Shown here: piece after piece, positions 60,543 to 64,000 of the stretch
Position numbering within the stretch: position 1 is the stretch's first letter
How the letters are laid out: each line of letters starts with the position of its first letter
DNA from: Bellilinea sp040754815
GTDB lineage: Bacteria; Chloroflexota; Anaerolineae; Anaerolineales; Anaerolineaceae
Assembly: GCA_040754815.1 (NCBI GenBank)
Contig: JBFMBX010000001.1
Coordinates: 682,001-746,000, forward strand
DNA: 64,000 nt
Reading direction: 5' to 3'
Position numbers and translations under genes: made by a program
Notes under the pieces: generated by a model
What the model was told of the DNA's origin: nothing
Seen by the model: the letters and a program-made list of their open reading frames with translations, nothing else
Database searches by the model: none

Positions 60543-60950
60543 TTACTCCTTCACCTCACCGCCCGAAGACGGGGTGGGCATATCGCCCCCTGCCCGGCTG
60601 CGAGACTGCTCCGCCTTCACCACAGCCTCATTTTTTGCCGGCTGTTCCGCCGTGCGGGCGTTCAGCAAACCGGAAGAAACCTGATAGGTCAGAAACCAGA
60701 GAATACTGCCCAGCGCGACCACCCCAACCACTGCCCGCAGGAAAACTTCCATCAATGAAGCGCCGGACATGAACGAAACCACTGCAATCATGAGAGTTAC
60801 CAGCAGCAACAACACCGTTGAGAAAGAATAGAACACTTCTGCATAGAGCGGCAAGGCCGGCTGGTCGTTCAACCCACCCTTTTTAGCGGGCTGTTTTTTG
60901 GCGGGTTTTTCTTTTGGAGGTTTGGAATCTTTTTCTTTTTCTTTTGCCAT
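60543..60950 (-). CDS. Two-helix membrane protein of the flagellar operon
   Basis: A 135-residue protein with a strongly basic N-terminus (about 28 residues of Lys/Pro/Glu), two hydrophobic helices at about 43-62 and 68-88 and a hydrophilic tail. No family is recognised. It lies where many genomes have flhG (ylxH), between flhF and fliA, but it is not an ATPase. The flhF stop overlaps its start by one base. Confidence 0.72.
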   Translation of the reverse strand: MAKEKEKDSKPPKEKPAKKQPAKKGGLNDQPALPLYAEVFYSFSTVLLLLVTLMIAVVSFMSGASLMEVFLRAVVGVVALGSILWFLTYQVSSGLLNARTAEQPAKNEAVVKAEQSRSRAGGDMPTPSSGGEVKE

Positions 60951-62224
60951 CAGTCTCTATTCCATCCTTTCCCAAAGAGTGCCGCGCTCAGGCGCGAGGC
61001 TTCGGCAGCCTGTAATTTGCCTGCCGTTTCTTTCCCATACGCAAAGTAACGCAAAGGAAAGGCGGTTCGCCGCGCAAAGTTATACACACTGCCAAAACTC
61101 ATCGTTTCATCCATGCGGGTGAAGATCATCCCATTGAGGCGGAAAACCCCCAACGCCGCACCGATCTGCTGCAGGTCGCTTTCGCGGGTCAGCGCCGAAG
61201 CCACCAGCCACGTGACCCGCTGGGGAATTTGACTGAGCAGTTCGCCCAGTTCAACCAGCGGCTGTTCGCTGCACGGGTTGAAGCCGGCCGTATCCACCAG
61301 AAAAACATCTGCCTCTTTCATTTCCTCAGCGATAATTTGAATATCCTGCGGCTGATAAACCAGCCGCAAAGGAATGCCGAGCGCATCCGTGTAGGCGCGC
61401 GCCTCTGCAATTGCCCCGGTACGCACCGTATCCGCACACACCCACACCACCTTTTTTCCCAAATGCTGGCCGTAGAGCAGAGCCAGTTTGGCGGTGGTAC
61501 TGGTCTTACCGCTGCCGCTGGCGCCCACCAGACACACCCAGCGCCCCGGCAGGCGCAATGCTCCCGGCGCCGGCAGGCGCAGTTCGGCGGCCAGCACTTC
61601 CTGCACATAGCGCAAACACAGACTTTCATCTTTCAGCATGGCCGCGCCCAGCGTTTGATGAAGCCGCTGCAGTGTGCGCTGGACAAAGTCAGCCTCCACC
61701 CCTTGTGCCAGCAGCCGCTGCTGAATGCGGTGTAAACTATCCGGCAATTCAACCGGGGGTGGCTCTTTCCTCACTGCAGGTGCGGCTGGCCGGGAATCTG
61801 CCTCAGGATTGTTGGATGGTTCAATCACCTTTTGGGCGGTTTGTTTTTGCGCCGTCTGAATTTCGGCGCGGCTGAGGTGCGGCGGCGACCAGCGCTGAGG
61901 CTGGGCTGCGGCGGTTTTTTCGCCCGGGGGGAAGGCCGGCCGATCACCAACCCACTCAATTTCGACGGGTTTTTCCTCAAATTCGATTGCGCTTCCATCG
62001 GCACTGCGGCGCAGCACCTTGCCGGCGGGCGGTTTCTGGCTTTGAGATCTGGTTTGCATGGGCGGGGCGGCAACCACTTCAACCCCTTTCTTGCGCCAGA
62101 CATTCCAAACCGGCCCCATCGGAATTTCACGCGCCGAAAGAACAATGGCATCCGGCCCCAGTTCGGCCTGAATGCGCTGCAGCGCTTCGAACATCGTTTC
62201 GCATTGATATTTCCGCGTTTCCAT
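60950..62224 (-). CDS. flhF: Flagellar SRP-like GTPase FlhF
   Basis: A 424-residue FlhF. The N-terminal METRKYQCETMFEALQRIQ and GPDAIVLSAREI motif is specific to the family, then a variable middle (about 60-190) and the NG GTPase (GASGSGKTSTTAKLALLYG, DTAGFNP). It sets the number and place of flagella. The ATG at 62224 is preceded by GGAGAGG. It follows flhA after 19 bases. Confidence 0.94.
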   Translation of the reverse strand: METRKYQCETMFEALQRIQAELGPDAIVLSAREIPMGPVWNVWRKKGVEVVAAPPMQTRSQSQKPPAGKVLRRSADGSAIEFEEKPVEIEWVGDRPAFPPGEKTAAAQPQRWSPPHLSRAEIQTAQKQTAQKVIEPSNNPEADSRPAAPAVRKEPPPVELPDSLHRIQQRLLAQGVEADFVQRTLQRLHQTLGAAMLKDESLCLRYVQEVLAAELRLPAPGALRLPGRWVCLVGASGSGKTSTTAKLALLYGQHLGKKVVWVCADTVRTGAIAEARAYTDALGIPLRLVYQPQDIQIIAEEMKEADVFLVDTAGFNPCSEQPLVELGELLSQIPQRVTWLVASALTRESDLQQIGAALGVFRLNGMIFTRMDETMSFGSVYNFARRTAFPLRYFAYGKETAGKLQAAEASRLSAALFGKGWNRD

Positions 62225-62243
62225 CTTCACCTCTCCGCCTTGC

Positions 62244-64000
62244 CTAATTCTGACCGTTGCTCAGCACAGCGCCCAAATCCACCATGCCGTGGGCTTTTAC
62301 CCGCGTGCCGGGACTGACCTCCGAAAACGCCAGTACCACCAGATTGGGCAGCGATTGTGCCGCCAGCCGACGGAATGCCAGCCGTAATTCCCGCGGGCAC
62401 AACAAAATCGGGTAATACCCCAGTTGCGCCAGCGCTTCCATCTGCTCACCGGTTCTCATCAACAGGGTCTGGGCCAAACCGGCATCCAAAGATAATGCCG
62501 GGCCGTTATCCGTAGAAACCAAAGCGCTGCGCAGCAGCGATTCAACCTGCGGTGAGAGGGTAAACACATGCAGGGTGCTGCTCTCATCACGGTACTGCGC
62601 CGAGATGGTATTGGCCATCGTCTGGCGCACGGCTTCGGCCAGTATGTTCGGGTCACGGGTTACACCGGCATGGTTGGCAAGCACCTCTAAAATACCGCTC
62701 AGGTCGCGGATTGGCACCCGTTCCCGCAGCAGGTTGCGCAGCACACTCTGCACCTCACCCAGGGTCAGTAAATCGGGCACCACACCCTCCACCGAAGCCG
62801 GTGATTTCTGGCGCAGCTGGTTGATCATCTCCTGCACCAGCTGGCGGCTGAGCAAATCGGGGGCATGGTTGCGCACCGTTTCGGTCAGGTGGGTGCTCAG
62901 CACCGAAAGCGGCGAAACAACGGTATAGCCTTTCAATTCGGCCTGATTCTGCTCCGCCTCGCTGATCCACACTGCCGGCAGGCCGAAGGCCGGCTCGACG
63001 GTTTGAATGCCCTGCAATTCACCATCCACATTCGAACCGGGGATGGCCAGCATGCGGTCAATCATCAACTCGCCGCTGGAGACTTCCTGCCCGCGAATCT
63101 TGATCCGATAGGCGTTCGGCGCAAGGCGCAAATTATCGCGGATGCGCACCACCAGCAGCACCAGCCCCAGTTCAGCCATAATCTGCCGTCGGATGCTGGT
63201 GATGCGTCGCAGCAGGTTATCCTGTGCATCTTCCTCGATGAGCGGCACCAGCCCGTAGCCGATTTCCAGTTCAATGGGGTCAACCACCACCATTTCCAGC
63301 ATTTGTTCGGGGGTCTCCGGCTCGCTCACGGCCGGGGCAGCAGCCGTCAGCACCTCGGCCTGTTGTTCGGCCAGCCGTGCCTTGTTCACAAAATAAGCAC
63401 CCACCCCAAAGCCGGCACTGATCAGTGCAAACGGCAGTTTAGGCAAGCCGGGCACCAGCATCATCAACGCAACCAGAATGGAACCCACCGCCAGCACATT
63501 GAAATTGGAAATCTGCCCGAACAGTTCGTTGCCCAGCGAAGATTCCGAAGTCGACCGGGTCACGATCAAACCGGCCGCTGCCGAAACCAGCAGTGCCGGC
63601 ACCTGCACCGCCAGACCGGCCCCAATCGTCAGCAGCACGTAGGTTTGCAGGGCATCGGCCAGCGGCAGGCCGCGCTGCAGGACACCGATGACGAAACCGC
63701 CGATGATGTTGACCAGCATGATGATGATCGCCGCGATGGCATCACCGCGCACAAACTTGCTGGCGCCGTCCATAGCCCCGTAAAAATCGGCCTCAGCTTC
63801 GATGGCTTTGCGCCGCTGGCGCGCCTCGCTTTCATCAATCAGACCGGCGTTCAAATCTGCGTCAATGGCCAGTTGTTTACCGGGCATGGCATCCAGCGTG
63901 AAGCGGGCAGCCACCTCCGCCACACGTCCCGCGCCGCTGTTGATGACCACAAATTGAATGATCATCAGGATCAGAAAGATGACAAAACCGACCACATAAT
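62244..64000 (-). CDS. flhA: Flagellar export protein FlhA, N-terminus beyond right edge
   Basis: The frame is open to base 64000, showing 585 residues; about 105 N-terminal residues of the usual 690 are missing. The visible part begins YVVGFVIFLILMIIQFVVI, then shows the charged loop (FTLDAMPGKQLAID), more transmembrane helices, a linker and the cytoplasmic export-gate domain. It forms the export gate ring for flagellar proteins. It leads the visible part of the operon. Confidence 0.95.
   Translation of the reverse strand, partial: YVVGFVIFLILMIIQFVVINSGAGRVAEVAARFTLDAMPGKQLAIDADLNAGLIDESEARQRRKAIEAEADFYGAMDGASKFVRGDAIAAIIIMLVNIIGGFVIGVLQRGLPLADALQTYVLLTIGAGLAVQVPALLVSAAAGLIVTRSTSESSLGNELFGQISNFNVLAVGSILVALMMLVPGLPKLPFALISAGFGVGAYFVNKARLAEQQAEVLTAAAPAVSEPETPEQMLEMVVVDPIELEIGYGLVPLIEEDAQDNLLRRITSIRRQIMAELGLVLLVVRIRDNLRLAPNAYRIKIRGQEVSSGELMIDRMLAIPGSNVDGELQGIQTVEPAFGLPAVWISEAEQNQAELKGYTVVSPLSVLSTHLTETVRNHAPDLLSRQLVQEMINQLRQKSPASVEGVVPDLLTLGEVQSVLRNLLRERVPIRDLSGILEVLANHAGVTRDPNILAEAVRQTMANTISAQYRDESSTLHVFTLSPQVESLLRSALVSTDNGPALSLDAGLAQTLLMRTGEQMEALAQLGYYPILLCPRELRLAFRRLAAQSLPNLVVLAFSEVSPGTRVKAHGMVDLGAVLSNGQN

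Noticed and set aside
1..64000. tRNA or rRNA genes, insertion sequences, CRISPR arrays
   Set aside because: No cloverleaf, rRNA core sequence, transposase motif, terminal inverted repeats or regular short repeats were recognised on either strand by reading; a tRNAscan or similar run would settle the tRNA question.

Overview
The window is a gene-dense bacterial chromosome segment (about 53 protein genes, no gap over about 200 bases, no RNA genes, insertion sequences or CRISPR array seen). The gene mix suggests Chloroflexota, probably Anaerolineae: stacked-GAF sensors, a DUF4388/small-GTPase operon, an alpha-beta fused glycyl-tRNA synthetase, a MalT-like regulator ending in a SARP module, and an orphan Flp pilin. 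This placement is inference; no rRNA is present. Base and codon use look even throughout, with no sign of recent transfer.

Layout. 1-7.8 kb (minus strand): a GAF-stack sensor running off the left edge, a response regulator with a degenerate GGDEF domain, and an operon of DUF4388 protein, small GTPase, alpha/beta hydrolase, V4R-like protein and left-handed beta-helix protein. 7.9-17.5 kb: mixed housekeeping genes (lipid kinase, lone XPB-type helicase-associated domain, KBL/BioF-type PLP enzyme, SufE and rhodanese, ferritin, hotdog thioesterase, secreted Asp-box propeller, esterase-like protein). 17.5-23.3 kb (minus): a complete branched-chain amino-acid-type ABC transporter, livJ-G-F-H-M, with an unusually long LivH. 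23.3-30.5 kb (minus): an eight-gene acyl-CoA operon (FabG, KASIII-like, CoA-transferase, hydrolase, thiolase, DUF35, hydrolase, MaoC-like). Directly upstream lies the SARP-type regulator gene, and the intergenic promoter carries a direct repeat with 11-base period exactly where SARP proteins are known to bind.

33.9-45.1 kb (mainly plus): fused glyS, a tiny Flp pilin on the minus strand, dnaG and rpoD (both with -10 boxes so close to the ATG that leaderless mRNAs are likely), a pseudo-receiver/adenylate cyclase, a small membrane protein, and a single gene joining PlsY to a DegV/FakB-type fatty-acid-binding domain. The fusion is the most striking gene here: it unites the donor-binding protein and the acyltransferase of the acyl-phosphate route to phosphatidic acid.

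45.1-64 kb (minus): a 19-kb motility cluster. The flagellar part is flhA (cut by the right edge), flhF, a membrane protein, fliA, an unknown, two rod genes, flgM, flgN, flgK, flgL and csrA. A near-consensus sigma-28 promoter precedes flgM, so FliA probably drives the hook-junction genes and its own anti-sigma factor. A strong intrinsic terminator after csrA separates this from the chemotaxis genes cheA, cheC, cheD, cheY, cheB, cheR, an HDOD gene, two cheX copies, cheW and a PAS-HD-GYP gene. Flagellin, motor and receptor genes are not in the window.
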